From contig NZ_LMEH01000002.1 in the NCBI RefSeq assembly GCF_001425325.1, positions 525,109-589,108 on the forward strand: DNA of 64,000 bases, in the 5' to 3' direction. Below the pieces are notes generated by a model, which saw nothing but the letters and a program-made list of their open reading frames with translations, did not search any database and was not told the origin of the DNA. This document shows positions 1 through 10,312 of this stretch, piece after piece; within the stretch, counting starts at the first letter, position 1, and each line of letters opens with the position of its first letter. This DNA is from Leifsonia sp. Root1293. Lineage in GTDB: Bacteria > Actinomycetota > Actinomycetes > Actinomycetales > Microbacteriaceae. The position numbers and the translations under genes were made by a program.

Positions 1-1
1 G

Positions 2-1348
2 CTGGCCGGCTACACCGAGCGCGACGGCGCCGGTTCGCTCGATGAGGCCGCAGAGGCCGCCCGCGCGCAACTGCGTTCGGCCGGCTATCGCGTCGCCGTC
101 TTCGAGAAGCCCGGCGAGAAGAGCGTCTCGGCCGAGCGCGGCTATCTGCGCGAGACCGGCAACCTCGTCTTCCACAGCGCCCTCGTCGGCATCCTCGTCA
201 CGGTGGGCTTCGGCGGCGGCTTCGGCTTCGCCGGGCAGCGGGTGCTCGTCGAGGGGCAGACCTTCGTCAACACCCTCGGAGCCTTCGACTCCTTCAACCC
301 CGGCCGCTTCTTCGATCCCGACACCCTCGACCCGTACTCCCTGACGCTGACCGACATGGCCGTCACCTACGAGCAGCAGAACCAGAAGGCGTTCGGGCAG
401 CCGATCGACTACACGGCGACGGTTCAGGTGACGGAGCAGGGCGGAGACTCGTCAGAGCAGACCATCAAGGTGAACGAGCCGCTGAACACGGGCGGTACCA
501 ACATCTACCTGCTCGGCAACGGATACGCCCCGACGATCACAGTGCGCGACCCAGACGGCGCCGTCGTCTTCACCGACTCCATCCCGTTCCTCCCGCAGGA
601 TGCCCAGCTCACCTCCATCGGCGTCGTCAAGGTTCCCGACGGCCTGTCCGAGCAGCTCGGCATGATCGGCCTGTTCTATCCGACGCAGGGAGCCCAGCAG
701 CCGCCCTACTTCTCGAGCTACCCCGATCTCGAGTACCCCGTGCTCACGCTCCAGGTGTTCGAGGGCGACTTGGGCATCGACGCGGGAACTCCGACATCCG
801 TCTTCACTCTCGACACCGATTCGATGACAGAGATCGCAGGCGGCAAGGCCAAGGCGAAGGCTCTCGAGCTCATGCCCGGACAGACGCAGGAGCTTCCGAA
901 CGGCCTCGGCACCGTCACCTTCGAGGACGCCGCGAACCCGAGTGGCGAGGCGGCGCCGCCGGTCACCGATGAGAGCGACGCCGCCGGAACCGCGGGCACG
1001 GACTACTCGGGCTCGGTGCTGCGCTTCGCCTCGCTCGACATCCACCACGATCCGACGCAGGGCTGGGTGCTCGTCTTCGCTCTGCTCGTGCTGGCCGGAC
1101 TCGTGACCAGCCTGTTCATTCCGCGCCGCCGGGTCTGGGTGAAGGTGCGCGACGCTGGCGGGGGAGCGCTGCGCTTCGAGTACGCCGGCCTGGCGCGCGG
1201 CGACGACCCGGGTCTCGACGCTGCGGTCGCCGCCGTTGCCGACAGGCACGCCGCCGGCTTCGCTCCGGATGCAGCCCGCGACGCCGAGTATGTTCCCGAG
1301 GTGACGGACGAGCCCGACGCGCTGGAGTCCCCGGATGCGCGGGCCTGA
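2..1348 (+). CDS. resB: ResB, cytochrome c biogenesis protein (5' partial)
   Basis: The reading frame is already open at base 2, so the 5' part of the gene lies left of the window; 448 codons are visible. ResB/Ccs1 works with CcsB/ResC in system II cytochrome c maturation, delivering haem to apocytochrome on the outer face of the membrane. The visible part has a hydrophobic segment near base 185-235, a long extracytoplasmic domain with ResB-typical text (FVNTLGAFDSFNPGRFFDP, near base 262-318), a membrane segment near 1065-1120 followed by basic residues, and an acidic cytoplasmic tail. It is followed 43 bp later by ccsB, its usual partner. The 203 start seen in this frame is internal. Confidence 0.93.
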   Translation: MAGYTERDGAGSLDEAAEAARAQLRSAGYRVAVFEKPGEKSVSAERGYLRETGNLVFHSALVGILVTVGFGGGFGFAGQRVLVEGQTFVNTLGAFDSFNPGRFFDPDTLDPYSLTLTDMAVTYEQQNQKAFGQPIDYTATVQVTEQGGDSSEQTIKVNEPLNTGGTNIYLLGNGYAPTITVRDPDGAVVFTDSIPFLPQDAQLTSIGVVKVPDGLSEQLGMIGLFYPTQGAQQPPYFSSYPDLEYPVLTLQVFEGDLGIDAGTPTSVFTLDTDSMTEIAGGKAKAKALELMPGQTQELPNGLGTVTFEDAANPSGEAAPPVTDESDAAGTAGTDYSGSVLRFASLDIHHDPTQGWVLVFALLVLAGLVTSLFIPRRRVWVKVRDAGGGALRFEYAGLARGDDPGLDAAVAAVADRHAAGFAPDAARDAEYVPEVTDEPDALESPDARA

Positions 1349-1379
1349 GAATGCCGTCAGAGATCAAGATCGTGAAGCG

Positions 1380-1391
1380 TAGGGTTGAGCC
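1380..1391 (+). promoter_or_regulatory. leaderless -10 box of ccsB
   Basis: TAGGGT at 1380-1385, then six bases, then the GTG start at 1392. This matches the TANNNT-plus-6/7 signature seen at many genes in this window. No clear -35. Confidence 0.5.
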
Positions 1392-2417
1392 GTGAACTTC
1401 GATGAGATGTCCGTCATAGCGCTGTACTCGGCGATGGCCGTGTACGCGATCGCCTTCATCGCCTATGCGATCGACCTGGCGAAGCGCTCGTCGTCCATCG
1501 ACGAGGTCGCTGTCGATGCGAGCAGCGGTGCTGTGGCATCCGCCCGCTCGGCGTCGCCCGCCTCGGCGGCGGCAGCGACGACGACCGCTCAGGGCTACGG
1601 ATCCACGGCCACGCTCGCGCCCAGCGCTCCGGAGACGGATGCCGCCCGCGGCTACGGACGGTCCGCCGCGCTGCGCGTCGGCGTGGCGCTCACCGTCGTC
1701 GCGTGGCTGCTGCACCTGTCGGCCGACATCCTGCGCGGTCTCGCCGCCGGTCGCGTTCCGTGGGCCAACATGTACGAGTTCGCCATGACCGGCACGCTCG
1801 TGATCGTCGCCGTGTTCCTGATCGCGAACCTCTTCGTCGACCTGCGGTTCCTCGGCACCTTCGTGACGGGCCTCGTCCTCATCCTGCTGGGCCTCGCCTC
1901 GGTCAACTTCTACGTGGCGGTCTCGCCGCTGCCGCCGGCACTGCAGTCGATCTGGCTCGTCATCCACGTCTTCGTCGCAGCCACGGCCGTCGGCCTGTTC
2001 GCGCTCGGCTTCGGACTCTCGGTGGTGCAGCTCATGCAGTTCCGCCGCGAGAGCAACACCGCGGACGCCCAGTCCACGGGTCGCCGGCTGCTCGCCACGT
2101 TGCCGTCGTCGACCAAGCTCGAGGCGCTGGCGTACCGCATCAACATCATCGGCTTCATCCTCTGGACCTTCACCCTCATGGCCGGCGCCATCTGGGCCGA
2201 GAAGGCGTGGGGCCGGTACTGGGGCTGGGACACCAAGGAAGTGTGGACCTTCATCATCTGGGTCATCTACGCCGGATACATCCACGCTCGAGCGACCCGC
2301 GGATGGCGCGGATCAAGGTCGGCCTGGCTGGCGATCATCGGCTTCTCGGCCGTGCTGTTCAACTTCACGATCGTGAACCTGTTCTTCAAGGGTCTGCACG
2401 CGTACTCGGGGCTCTGA
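1392..2417 (+). CDS. ccsB: CcsB/ResC, cytochrome c biogenesis haem-handling membrane protein
   Basis: 341 aa integral membrane protein of the CcmF/CcsA/CcsB family, partner of ResB in haem export and attachment to apocytochromes c. The diagnostic tryptophan-rich haem-binding stretch is near residues 270-288 (WGRYWGWDTKEVWTFIIW), with conserved histidines in flanking helices (LLHLSAD near residue 105, WLVIHVF near 195). About eight hydrophobic segments can be counted, including an N-terminal one followed by an Ala/Ser-rich cytoplasmic linker at residues ~40-90. The GTG start has no good ribosome-binding site but sits six bases after a TAGGGT box, so it is probably also transcribed on its own as a leaderless mRNA. 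Confidence 0.93.
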   Translation: MNFDEMSVIALYSAMAVYAIAFIAYAIDLAKRSSSIDEVAVDASSGAVASARSASPASAAAATTTAQGYGSTATLAPSAPETDAARGYGRSAALRVGVALTVVAWLLHLSADILRGLAAGRVPWANMYEFAMTGTLVIVAVFLIANLFVDLRFLGTFVTGLVLILLGLASVNFYVAVSPLPPALQSIWLVIHVFVAATAVGLFALGFGLSVVQLMQFRRESNTADAQSTGRRLLATLPSSTKLEALAYRINIIGFILWTFTLMAGAIWAEKAWGRYWGWDTKEVWTFIIWVIYAGYIHARATRGWRGSRSAWLAIIGFSAVLFNFTIVNLFFKGLHAYSGL

Positions 2418-2436
2418 TCTGAGCACGCTCGCTCCC

Positions 2437-2635
2437 GCTGGTCGAGTAGCGACCGACGGAGTCGGACGCGTATCGAGACCACCGCTCCGTGATGCCCGGC
2501 GTTCGCGGGTGGCGATGGTTTCGATACGCGTGCTCGCTGCGCTCGCTCGCTACTCAACCAACGGCTGGGTAACCGACGGCTGGTAACCACGGCTGTCTTG
2601 TTGCGCACGCTCGCTACTCAACCAACGGCTGGGAG
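2437..2635. repeat. intergenic repeat cluster A (family 1)
   Basis: One forward unit (GGTCGAGTAGCGACC... ending CGTATCGAGACC, ~2437-2480) is followed by an inverted unit (GGTTTCGATACGCG... ending CTACTCAACCA, ~2515-2560) and a partial third (CTCGCTACTCAACCAACGGC, ~2610-2630). Outer arms are complementary, and each unit has an inner hairpin such as CCGACGGAGTCGG. It lies directly after ccsB. Confidence 0.85.
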
Positions 2636-2660
2636 CCGCGCACCCCTCCTTCGGGGTCGA

Positions 2661-2676
2661 CAGCGCTTGCATGAAT
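2661..2676. promoter_or_regulatory. LacI-family operator-like site upstream of amylopullulanase
   Basis: The sequence at 2661-2676 contains GCGCTTGCATG, one good half and a weaker second half of the TGCAAGC/GCTTGCA palindrome. The better site is 50 bp downstream. Confidence 0.45.
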
Positions 2677-2712
2677 TCCCCGCATCGACCGCTGTCCCTC
2701 GCACATTAAACG

Positions 2713-2726
2713 TGTAAACGCTTGCA
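2713..2726. promoter_or_regulatory. LacI-family (MalR-like) operator
   Basis: TGTAAACGCTTGCA is an imperfect 7+7 palindrome centred on 2719/2720. It has the same design as the sites at 35458-35471 and 35555-35568 flanking the malE/alpha-glucosidase promoters. It lies about 75 bp before the amylopullulanase start, a position suited to repression. Confidence 0.65.
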
Positions 2727-2802
2727 CGCACCCGGAGCGCGCTGCTACGGTCGCACTCGACGCGCGGCACAGGGGTGTGCCGGCGAGAGCATGGAGTCGA
2801 CG

Positions 2803-5800
2803 ATGACGGTTCGGGTAGACGCACGGCGCTGGTTCGCAGCGGGCACGATCGCGGCGCTGGCCGCATCAGCCCTCGTGATGGTCGGAGTCCAGCCCGCGCT
2901 GGCCGACGATCCCCGCACCTTCACCCTGGCCGGATCGCTGCAATCCGAGCTCGGCTGCCCAGGCGACTGGGCGCCCGACTGCGCCGACACCGAGCTGCTC
3001 CCCACCGACGTCCCCGGCGTCTACGCCGCAGACTTCACGCTTCCGGCCGGCAGCTACGAGTACAAGGTCGCCGTGAACGGCACCTGGGACGAGGCGTACG
3101 GCCTGAACGGCGGGCAGGACAACATACCGCTCACGATCGCCGGGGAGACCGGCATCCGTTTCACCTTCGACGACACCACCCACCGCGTCGGTCTCGCACC
3201 CCTCGAGCTCGACGGCGGCTACACCGAGGCGGATGCCGACCTCGTCGCCGACCCGGTACGCCAGCCCGGCGCCGACAACGTCTTCTACTTCGTCATGACC
3301 GACCGGTTCGAGAACGGCGACTCCGCGAACGACGCCGGAGGCCTGACCGGCGACAGCCTCACCACCGGCTACGACCCGACCGCCAAGGGCTTCTACAACG
3401 GCGGCGACATCGCCGGTCTCCGCTCGCGCCTGGACTACATCGACCAGCTGGGCACCACGGCCATCTGGCTGACGCCGAGCTTCAAGAACAAGCCAGTGCA
3501 GGGCACCGGTGCCAACGCCTCCGCCGGCTACCACGGCTACTGGATCACCGACTTCACCCAGATCGACCCGCACCTCGGAACCAACGCAGAACTCGAGGCC
3601 CTCATCGACGAGGCCCACGCGAAGGACATCAAGGTCTACTTCGACATCATCACCAACCACACGGCCGACGTGATCGCCTACGAGGGCGGCGAGACGTCGT
3701 ACATCGACCAGGCGACGAGCCCGTACAAGGACGCCGACGGAGTCGCCTTCAACCCGGCCGACTACGCCGGCACCGAGGACTTCCCGACGCTCGACCCGGC
3801 CACGAGCTTCCCGTACGTGCCCACGATCGATCCGGCCGAGGCCGACGTGAAGGTTCCGGCGTGGCTCAACGATCCGACGATCTACCACAACCGCGGCGAC
3901 TCGACGTGGGAGGGGGAGTCGGTGACGTTCGGCGACTTCTCCGGGCTCGACGACCTCATGACCGAGGACCCGAAGGTGGTCGACGGCTTCGTCGACGTCT
4001 ACAACGACTGGGTCGACCTCGGCATCGACGGCTTCCGCATCGACACGGCGAAGCACGTGAACTTCGAGTTCTGGCAGAAGTGGTCGACAGCGGTGCGCGA
4101 CCATGCCGCATCCATCGGCAACGACGACTTCTTCATGTTCGGCGAGGTGTACGACGCAGACCCGCAGAAGCTCTCGCCGTACGTGCGCGACAGCGACATG
4201 AACTCGGTGCTCGACTTCACCTTCCAGTCGCAGGCCGTCGGCTACGCATCCGGCAACTCGGCGAAGAGTCTGCAGAGCCTGTTCGCCGGCGACGACTACT
4301 ACACGACGCCGCACAGCTCGGCGACGGCGCTGCCCACCTTCCTCGGCAACCACGACATGGGCAGGGTCGGCTACTTCCTGCAGAACACCGCCGCCGCCGT
4401 GCAGCGCGACGCCCTCGCGCACGACCTGATGTTCCTCACCCGCGGCCAGCCCGTCGTCTACTACGGCGACGAGCAGGGCTTCGCCGGTGCCGGCCAGGGC
4501 AACGACCAGAGTGCACGCCAGACGCTGTTCCCGAGCCAGGTCGCCGAGTACACGGGCCAGAACCTCATCACCGGTGAGCCCGTCGGAACCGGAGAGCACT
4601 TCGGCACGGATGGCGAGCTGTACACGCACATCGCCGAGCTCTCCGCTCTCCGCCAGGCGCACCCCGCCCTGTCGAGCGGAGCGCAGATCGAGCGCTACGT
4701 CGACAACGGCCCGGGCGTCTACGCCTTCTCCCGCGTCGACGCGACCGAGAAGACCGAGTACCTCGTGGCTGTCAACAACTCGGCCGCCGAGAAGACGGTC
4801 TCGGTTCCGACGCTGACGAAGAGTGGCGCGTTCACCCCGCTCTACGGGGCGACGGGCGAGCTCGCGTCGGATGCCGACGGACTCGCATCCGTCACAGTGC
4901 CCGCTCTCGGCGCCGTGGTGTGGAAGGCCGGCTCGACGGTCACGGCTCCGGCGGCCCCTGATGCCATCACGGTTTCGGCGCCGACCGCAGGTGCCGGCCT
5001 CTCCGGCGTCAGCGCCGTCTCGGCCGACGTGGCCGACGACACGTGGCAGCAGACCAGCTTCGCCTGGCGCACCGTCGGCGACGCGGAATGGACGGAGCTC
5101 GGCACGGCCGAGACCACCTCGCCGCGCGTCTTTCACGATGTGAAGGGCCTCGCAGCCGGAACCCTGGTCGAGTACCGGGCGGTGACGACGGATGCCGCAG
5201 GCAACCACGCCGCAGCGTCGACGTACGCCTCGGTCGGCAACGCCGTGACCACCGTGGTGACCGAGGAGCCGGAGGAGGAGATCTCCCTCGTGACCATCCC
5301 GGGCAGCCACAACAGCGAGATGGGCTGCGCCGGCGACTGGACACCGGCGTGCGAGACGGCGAAGCTCACCAAGCGTGCCGACGGCATCTACGCGGGCACC
5401 TTCGACATCCCCGCTGGCGACTATGAGTTCAAGGTGGCCCTGAACGGATCGTGGGACGTCAACTACGGCGCCGATGGTGTGAAGGATGGCGGCAACATCG
5501 CCTACACGGCCCCCGGCGGCCCCATCACGTTCTACTTCGATCCGCGCACCCACCAGGTGCAGAACACGGCGCAGGGCCCCATCGTCACTGCTCCGGGCAG
5601 CTACCAGAGCGAGGTCGGCTGCTCCGGCGACTGGCAGCCGGACTGCCTGGCGACCTGGCTCACCGACGGTGACGGCGACGGCGTCTACGAGTGGTCGAGC
5701 GACGAGATCCCGGCGGGCTCCTACGAGCTCAAGGTGGCTCACGGCATGTCGTGGGATGAGAACTACGGTGTCGGTGGCGCCCCCGGCGGCGGCAACCTCG

Positions 5801-8800
5801 CCTTCACCACAACCGACGGCAAGCTCGTCACCCTGCGCTACACCCTCGAGACGCACGTGCTCGAGGTCGTGCTGGACGACCCGCCGCTCGCCGGAACCGG
5901 AGAACTGCGCGCCCACTGGGTGAGCGAGAACACCCTGGCCTGGCCGCAGTCGCTCCTGGGCGAGACGGATGCCGCTGACGCGAACTTCACGCTCCACCAC
6001 TCCGCAGAGGCCGCCCTCGCCGTGAGCGAGGACGCCGTGACCGGCGACGACGGCGCCATCGAGCTCGCCTACGACTCCGCCGGACTGACGGATGCCGAGA
6101 AGGCTGCGTTCCCGGCCCTCGCCAGCTATGTGGCGCTGCATCCGGTCGATCTCTCTCGGTCCGACGTCGCCGATCTCGTCACCGAGCAGCTTCTCGTCTC
6201 CCAGGAGACGGACGGCGCTCTCAGTGCGCTGACCGGAGTGCAGCTGCCCGGCGTGCTCGACGACCTGTACGCCGACGATCTTGCCTCGAGCACTCTCGGC
6301 GTCAGCTGGTCGGGAGCATCGCCCACGCTCCGGCTCTGGGCTCCGACGGCACAGAGTGCCGCGGTGCTCGTCTACCCGACGGGCGTCGCCGGCGATCCGG
6401 TCGCAGTACCCGCCGAGTGGAATGCCGCCGACGGAACCTGGGCCGTGAGTGATGCATCCGTCACAGCCGGGACGGAGTACCGCTGGTCGGTCGACGTCTA
6501 CGCGCCGACCACGGGCAGCATCGAGACGAACTCGGTGACGGACCCGTACTCGGTGGCCCTGACCACCAACTCGGAGCGGAGCGTCGTCATCGACCTCGAT
6601 GACGACGAGTGGAAGCCGACGCAGTGGGCCACGACGAAGGCTCCGGTGATCGACAAGCCCGTCGACCGGGCCATCTACGAGCTGCACGTGCGCGACTTCT
6701 CGATCGGCGACACCACGGTGCCCGAGGCCGAACGCGGCACGTACCGGGCGTTCGCCCGCGACAGCGCGGGAACGGATCAGCTGCGCCAGCTGGCCGACGC
6801 CGGAATCAACACGGTGCACCTGCTTCCCACTTTCGATCTCGCGACCATCGAGGAGGACCGCGCCGCCCAGCAGCAGCCGGACTGCGATCTCGCGAGCTTC
6901 GGACCGGCGTCACCGGAGCAGCAGGCCTGCGTCGCGGCCGTGGCCGACACCGACGGCTACAACTGGGGCTACGACCCGTACCACTTCCAGGCGCCCGAGG
7001 GCTCCTACGCCGTCGACCCGAACGGCGGAGCGCGCGTGGAGGAGTTCCGCGAGATGGTCGGGTCCCTGCACGCCACCGGCCTCCAGGTCGTGCTCGACGA
7101 GGTGTACAACCACACCGCCGAGAGCGGACAGGGACAGCGCAGCGTCCTCGACCGCGTCGTGCCGGGCTACTACCAGCGGCTGAACGCCGTCGGCAACGTG
7201 GAGACGTCGACCTGCTGCCAGAACGTGGCGACTGAGCATGCCGCAGCCGAGAAGCTCATGGTCGACTCGGTCGTGCTGTGGGCGCGGGAGTACAAGGTCG
7301 ACGGCTTCAGATTCGACCTCATGGGGCACCACTCCAAGGCCAACATGCTGGCCGTGCGCGCGGCGCTCGATGAGCTGACGCTCGCGAACGACGGAGTCGA
7401 CGGGAAGGCCGTCTACCTCTACGGCGAGGGCTGGAACTTCGGCGAGGTGACCGACAACGCCCTGTTCGAGCAGGCGACGCAGGGCCAGCTCGGCGGCACG
7501 GGCATCGGCACGTTCAACGACAGGCTGCGCGACGCCGTGCACGGCGGCAGTCCCGTCGACGCAGGCACCACCTACTCGCAGGGCTACGGCACCGGACTCT
7601 CGACCGACTCCAACGGCAACGTCATCAACGGCACGCCCGAGGAGGCAGCAGCAGCGCTCGCCCGCCAGACCGACCTGGTGAAGCTCGGGCTCGCCGGCAA
7701 CCTGCGCGGATTCGAGTTCGAGACCGCCGACGGCACGGTCAAGCGCGGCGACGCTCTCGACTACAACGGGCAGCCCGCCGGCTACTCCGACGAACCGGCC
7801 GAGACGATCAACTACCTCGACGCCCACGACAACGAGACGCTCTACGACCTCGGGGTGCTGAAGCTGCCGACCGACACCCCGATGGCCGACCGCATCCGGA
7901 TGAACACCCTGTCGCTGGCGACGGCCACCCTGTCGCAGTCACCGTCGTTCTGGCACGCCGGAACCGAACTGCTGCGTTCGAAGTCACTCGACCGCAACAG
8001 CTTCAACTCCGGTGACTGGTTCAACCGCATCGATTGGACCGGCCAGACGTCGACGTTCGGATCCGGCCTCCCGCCGGCTGCCGACAACGAGGACAAGTGG
8101 CCGATCATGGCGCCGCTGCTCGCCGACCCGGCCCTGAAGCCGGCGGCTGCCGACATCGCGACCGCCGAGGCGCAGGCGCTCGACCTGCTGCGCCTGCGAT
8201 CCGACGTCGACCTGCTGCGCCTCGGTTCCGCCGAGCTCATCGACCAGAAGGTGTCCTTCCCGGGCAGCGGTCCGGCGGCTGTGCCCGGCGTCATCGCGAT
8301 GAGCATCGACGACCTGGTGGGCCCGGATGCCGACCCCGACCTCGACGGCGCCCTCGTGGTGTTCAACGCGTCTCCGGATGCCGCGACCCAGGTGCTGCCC
8401 TCGCTGAAGGGCAGGGCCTACGCGCTGTCGTCGGTGCAGGCATCCGGTGCCGACGCCGTGGTCAAGCAGACGACCTGGGATAGGGCGGCGGGGTCGGTGA
8501 CGATCCCGGGTCGCTCGGTGGCGGTGCTGCTCGACGACCAGGCTCCGGCCCCGGTGAAGACGACGGTGCTCGCAGCCCCGAACAAGCTGATCGCGAAGGC
8601 CGGTAGCTCCGTGAAGGTGGTGGGCAAGGTGGTCACCGCCGACAGGACCAACCCCGTGGGCACGATCACCGTGACCGACAACGGCAAGGTCATCGCGACC
8701 GAGACGCTGAAGGCCGGCGACAAGGGCCGCATCGATGTGAAGCTGCCCAAGCTCGGCAAGGGGATCCACCTGATCCGCACCTCGTTCACGGGTGTCGCAC

Positions 8801-8847
8801 CATACGAGAACTCGCGGTCGATCCCGCTGCCGGTGCTGCTGTGGTAG
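2803..8847 (+). CDS. secreted bifunctional amylopullulanase (two GH13 domains)
   Basis: About 2014 aa from ATG 2803, chosen because GGAG sits 6 nt upstream; an in-frame ATG at 2791 is the alternative. Signal peptide residues 1-34 (cut after QPALA). Domain order: X25/starch-binding-like module ~38-125; GH13 alpha-amylase ~158-700 with GFRIDTAKH (~409), FGEVYD (~444), FLGNHDMG (~513); Fn3-like linker ~715-810; two further X25-like modules (~831 and ~930, both with an SEVGC/SEMGC-GDW pattern); pullulanase N-terminal and CBM48-like regions (~1030-1200); second GH13, pullulanase type, ~1288-1750 with YNWGYDP (~1386), DEVYNHT (~1429), [11 protein letters not shown] (~1500), YGEGWNFG (~1540), [10 protein letters not shown] (~1672); C-terminal Ig-like domain ~1920-2014. 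No LPXTG anchor. It should cut alpha-1,4 and alpha-1,6 links of starch or pullulan outside the cell. LacI-type operators upstream suggest maltodextrin induction. Confidence 0.93.
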   Translation: MTVRVDARRWFAAGTIAALAASALVMVGVQPALADDPRTFTLAGSLQSELGCPGDWAPDCADTELLPTDVPGVYAADFTLPAGSYEYKVAVNGTWDEAYGLNGGQDNIPLTIAGETGIRFTFDDTTHRVGLAPLELDGGYTEADADLVADPVRQPGADNVFYFVMTDRFENGDSANDAGGLTGDSLTTGYDPTAKGFYNGGDIAGLRSRLDYIDQLGTTAIWLTPSFKNKPVQGTGANASAGYHGYWITDFTQIDPHLGTNAELEALIDEAHAKDIKVYFDIITNHTADVIAYEGGETSYIDQATSPYKDADGVAFNPADYAGTEDFPTLDPATSFPYVPTIDPAEADVKVPAWLNDPTIYHNRGDSTWEGESVTFGDFSGLDDLMTEDPKVVDGFVDVYNDWVDLGIDGFRIDTAKHVNFEFWQKWSTAVRDHAASIGNDDFFMFGEVYDADPQKLSPYVRDSDMNSVLDFTFQSQAVGYASGNSAKSLQSLFAGDDYYTTPHSSATALPTFLGNHDMGRVGYFLQNTAAAVQRDALAHDLMFLTRGQPVVYYGDEQGFAGAGQGNDQSARQTLFPSQVAEYTGQNLITGEPVGTGEHFGTDGELYTHIAELSALRQAHPALSSGAQIERYVDNGPGVYAFSRVDATEKTEYLVAVNNSAAEKTVSVPTLTKSGAFTPLYGATGELASDADGLASVTVPALGAVVWKAGSTVTAPAAPDAITVSAPTAGAGLSGVSAVSADVADDTWQQTSFAWRTVGDAEWTELGTAETTSPRVFHDVKGLAAGTLVEYRAVTTDAAGNHAAASTYASVGNAVTTVVTEEPEEEISLVTIPGSHNSEMGCAGDWTPACETAKLTKRADGIYAGTFDIPAGDYEFKVALNGSWDVNYGADGVKDGGNIAYTAPGGPITFYFDPRTHQVQNTAQGPIVTAPGSYQSEVGCSGDWQPDCLATWLTDGDGDGVYEWSSDEIPAGSYELKVAHGMSWDENYGVGGAPGGGNLAFTTTDGKLVTLRYTLETHVLEVVLDDPPLAGTGELRAHWVSENTLAWPQSLLGETDAADANFTLHHSAEAALAVSEDAVTGDDGAIELAYDSAGLTDAEKAAFPALASYVALHPVDLSRSDVADLVTEQLLVSQETDGALSALTGVQLPGVLDDLYADDLASSTLGVSWSGASPTLRLWAPTAQSAAVLVYPTGVAGDPVAVPAEWNAADGTWAVSDASVTAGTEYRWSVDVYAPTTGSIETNSVTDPYSVALTTNSERSVVIDLDDDEWKPTQWATTKAPVIDKPVDRAIYELHVRDFSIGDTTVPEAERGTYRAFARDSAGTDQLRQLADAGINTVHLLPTFDLATIEEDRAAQQQPDCDLASFGPASPEQQACVAAVADTDGYNWGYDPYHFQAPEGSYAVDPNGGARVEEFREMVGSLHATGLQVVLDEVYNHTAESGQGQRSVLDRVVPGYYQRLNAVGNVETSTCCQNVATEHAAAEKLMVDSVVLWAREYKVDGFRFDLMGHHSKANMLAVRAALDELTLANDGVDGKAVYLYGEGWNFGEVTDNALFEQATQGQLGGTGIGTFNDRLRDAVHGGSPVDAGTTYSQGYGTGLSTDSNGNVINGTPEEAAAALARQTDLVKLGLAGNLRGFEFETADGTVKRGDALDYNGQPAGYSDEPAETINYLDAHDNETLYDLGVLKLPTDTPMADRIRMNTLSLATATLSQSPSFWHAGTELLRSKSLDRNSFNSGDWFNRIDWTGQTSTFGSGLPPAADNEDKWPIMAPLLADPALKPAAADIATAEAQALDLLRLRSDVDLLRLGSAELIDQKVSFPGSGPAAVPGVIAMSIDDLVGPDADPDLDGALVVFNASPDAATQVLPSLKGRAYALSSVQASGADAVVKQTTWDRAAGSVTIPGRSVAVLLDDQAPAPVKTTVLAAPNKLIAKAGSSVKVVGKVVTADRTNPVGTITVTDNGKVIATETLKAGDKGRIDVKLPKLGKGIHLIRTSFTGVAPYENSRSIPLPVLLW

Positions 8848-8855
8848 GCCGCTGC

Positions 8856-9160
8856 GTTGATCGAGTAGCCCGCGAGCGCAGCGAGCCGGCGTATCGAGAT
8901 CACCCCACTTCGTTGATCGAGTAGCCCGCGAGCGCAGCGAGCAGGCGTATCGAGATCACTCCACCGCGTTGATCGAGTAGCCCGCGAGCGCAGCGAGCAG
9001 GCGTATCGAGATCACTCCCGGCCGATGTCGTGGCCTGGGGTGGTCTCGATACGTGTCCTCGCTGCGCTCGGTCACTACTCGACCAGCGGTGGGGCTGCGC
9101 TCGGTCACTACTCGACCAGCGGTGGCGCGGTGGGGCTGCGCTCGGCCCTCAGCGGGCGGG
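8856..9160. repeat. intergenic repeat cluster B (family 1), with a 56-bp tandem
   Basis: This fills the gap between the convergent amylopullulanase and menC genes. Three direct copies start GTTGATCGAGTAG at 8856, 8912 and 8968 (exact 56-bp period) and end CGTATCGAGATCAC. Two inverted copies follow (GGTCTCGATACG... CTACTCGACC near 9040-9085, and a partial near 9090-9125). The inner hairpin is GCGAGCGCAGCGAGC. Confidence 0.9.
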
Positions 9161-9170
9161 TGTGCGGCTC

Positions 9171-10148
9171 CTACAGGTGCGCGTACACGGCCTTCAGCCG
9201 CGCCAGCCACCACTCTCGGCGCTCGGGTGATGCCGCGTGCTGCTCGAGGAGGGCGGCATCCGGAACCACCCGCCGCACGTCGATCGCCCCGTCGGTGACG
9301 GACAACGGTTCGGCCGTCACATCGGCCGCCAGCAGCTCGGCGGTGCCCAGTCCGCAGTCGTATTCCAGTTCGGGAATGCTGGCGGCGAGGTGGGCGCCCA
9401 TCGCCAGCCCGATGCTGGTGTCGATGGCGCTCGAGACGACGACGGGAAGCCCGGCCCGTGCGACGATCTGGAGGGCGGCCTTGATCCCACCGAGAGGCTG
9501 GGCCTTGATGACGAGCAGGTCTGCTGCACCGGCCTCTGCCACGGCCAGAGGATCGGCGGCGCGGCGCACGCTCTCGTCGGCCGCCACCGGAATGCCCATG
9601 TAGCGCACGCGACGCCGCAGTTCGACGAGTTCCTCGACCGTGGCGCACGGCTGCTCGATGTACTCCAGGTCGTAGGGCTCGAGAGCGTGCGCGGCGTGTT
9701 CGGCCTCGTCGACGTTCCAGTTGCCGTTCGCGTCGACGCGGATGCGGCCCTCCGGCCCGAGCGCCCCGCGCACGGCGGCGACACGGGCGACGTCGTCGGC
9801 GAGCGACACGTCTCCGCCTGCCACCTTGACCTTGGCTGTGCGGCATCCGGGATAGCGCGCGAGGATGCCGGCGACCTCGTTCGCCGCGACTGCGGGAATC
9901 GTCGCGTTCACGGGAATGCGGGTGCGCAACGGGACCGGAAGTTCGCGCCAGCCGAAGTCGATGGCGGCGCTCAGCCAGGCGGCGGCCTCTGCGTCGTCGT
10001 ACTCGACGAACGGCGAGAACTCGGTCCACCCGGCCGGCCCCTCGAAGAGCATCGCCTCCCGCACATCGATGCCGCGGAACCTGGTGCGCAGCGGAAGCGC
10101 GACGACGCGAGCGGTGGACAGCAATTCGACGAGCGGCGGCAGTGGCAC
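9171..10148 (-). CDS. menC: o-succinylbenzoate synthase
   Basis: Enolase-superfamily enzyme that dehydrates SHCHC to o-succinylbenzoate in menaquinone synthesis. From a GTG start at 10148 (VPLPPLVELL) it is 325 aa, the family's usual length; the open frame extends upstream to 10331 but that part is low-complexity and not conserved. Visible catalytic features: TAKVKVAG (KxK, ~residue 105), RVDANGNWN (first metal ligand), YIEQPC (second), VAADESVR (third) and LLVIKAQPLGG with the second lysine. It is divergent from menB, with 164 bp between starts. Confidence 0.9.
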   Translation of the reverse strand: MPLPPLVELLSTARVVALPLRTRFRGIDVREAMLFEGPAGWTEFSPFVEYDDAEAAAWLSAAIDFGWRELPVPLRTRIPVNATIPAVAANEVAGILARYPGCRTAKVKVAGGDVSLADDVARVAAVRGALGPEGRIRVDANGNWNVDEAEHAAHALEPYDLEYIEQPCATVEELVELRRRVRYMGIPVAADESVRRAADPLAVAEAGAADLLVIKAQPLGGIKAALQIVARAGLPVVVSSAIDTSIGLAMGAHLAASIPELEYDCGLGTAELLAADVTAEPLSVTDGAIDVRRVVPDAALLEQHAASPERREWWLARLKAVYAHL

Positions 10149-10300
10149 CGTCCCATCGTCGCACCTCGCGAGCCTCCGCGCCCGTGCCGCGCCCGTCGCG
10201 CGTCCAGTACCGCGACGAAGTCGCCGCGGAGACGACCGCTCCGGGCCCGCGCGGCTGAGGGCGCACGGGTGAGGGGCGAGAGGTCCGGTGAGCCGCGGAA

Positions 10301-10312
10301 TAGGCTGGAGAC
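10301..10312 (+). promoter_or_regulatory. leaderless -10 box of menB
   Basis: TAGGCT at 10301-10306, six bases, then ATG 10313. Confidence 0.55.

Noticed and set aside
2866-6819. 1317-codon open frame on the minus strand
   Set aside because: It is antisense to the amylopullulanase; the high third-position GC keeps this frame open, and the product is Val/Arg/Gly-rich with no recognisable domain.
8560-8847. cell-wall anchor at the amylopullulanase C-terminus
   Set aside because: The C-terminus is an Ig-like domain with no LPXTG, hydrophobic tail or SLH motif, so it is taken as released or non-covalently bound.
8856-9013. three regularly spaced 56-bp repeats as a CRISPR array
   Set aside because: The spacers are only ~9-10 bp and similar to each other, no cas genes are near, and the units are family 1 elements found elsewhere.
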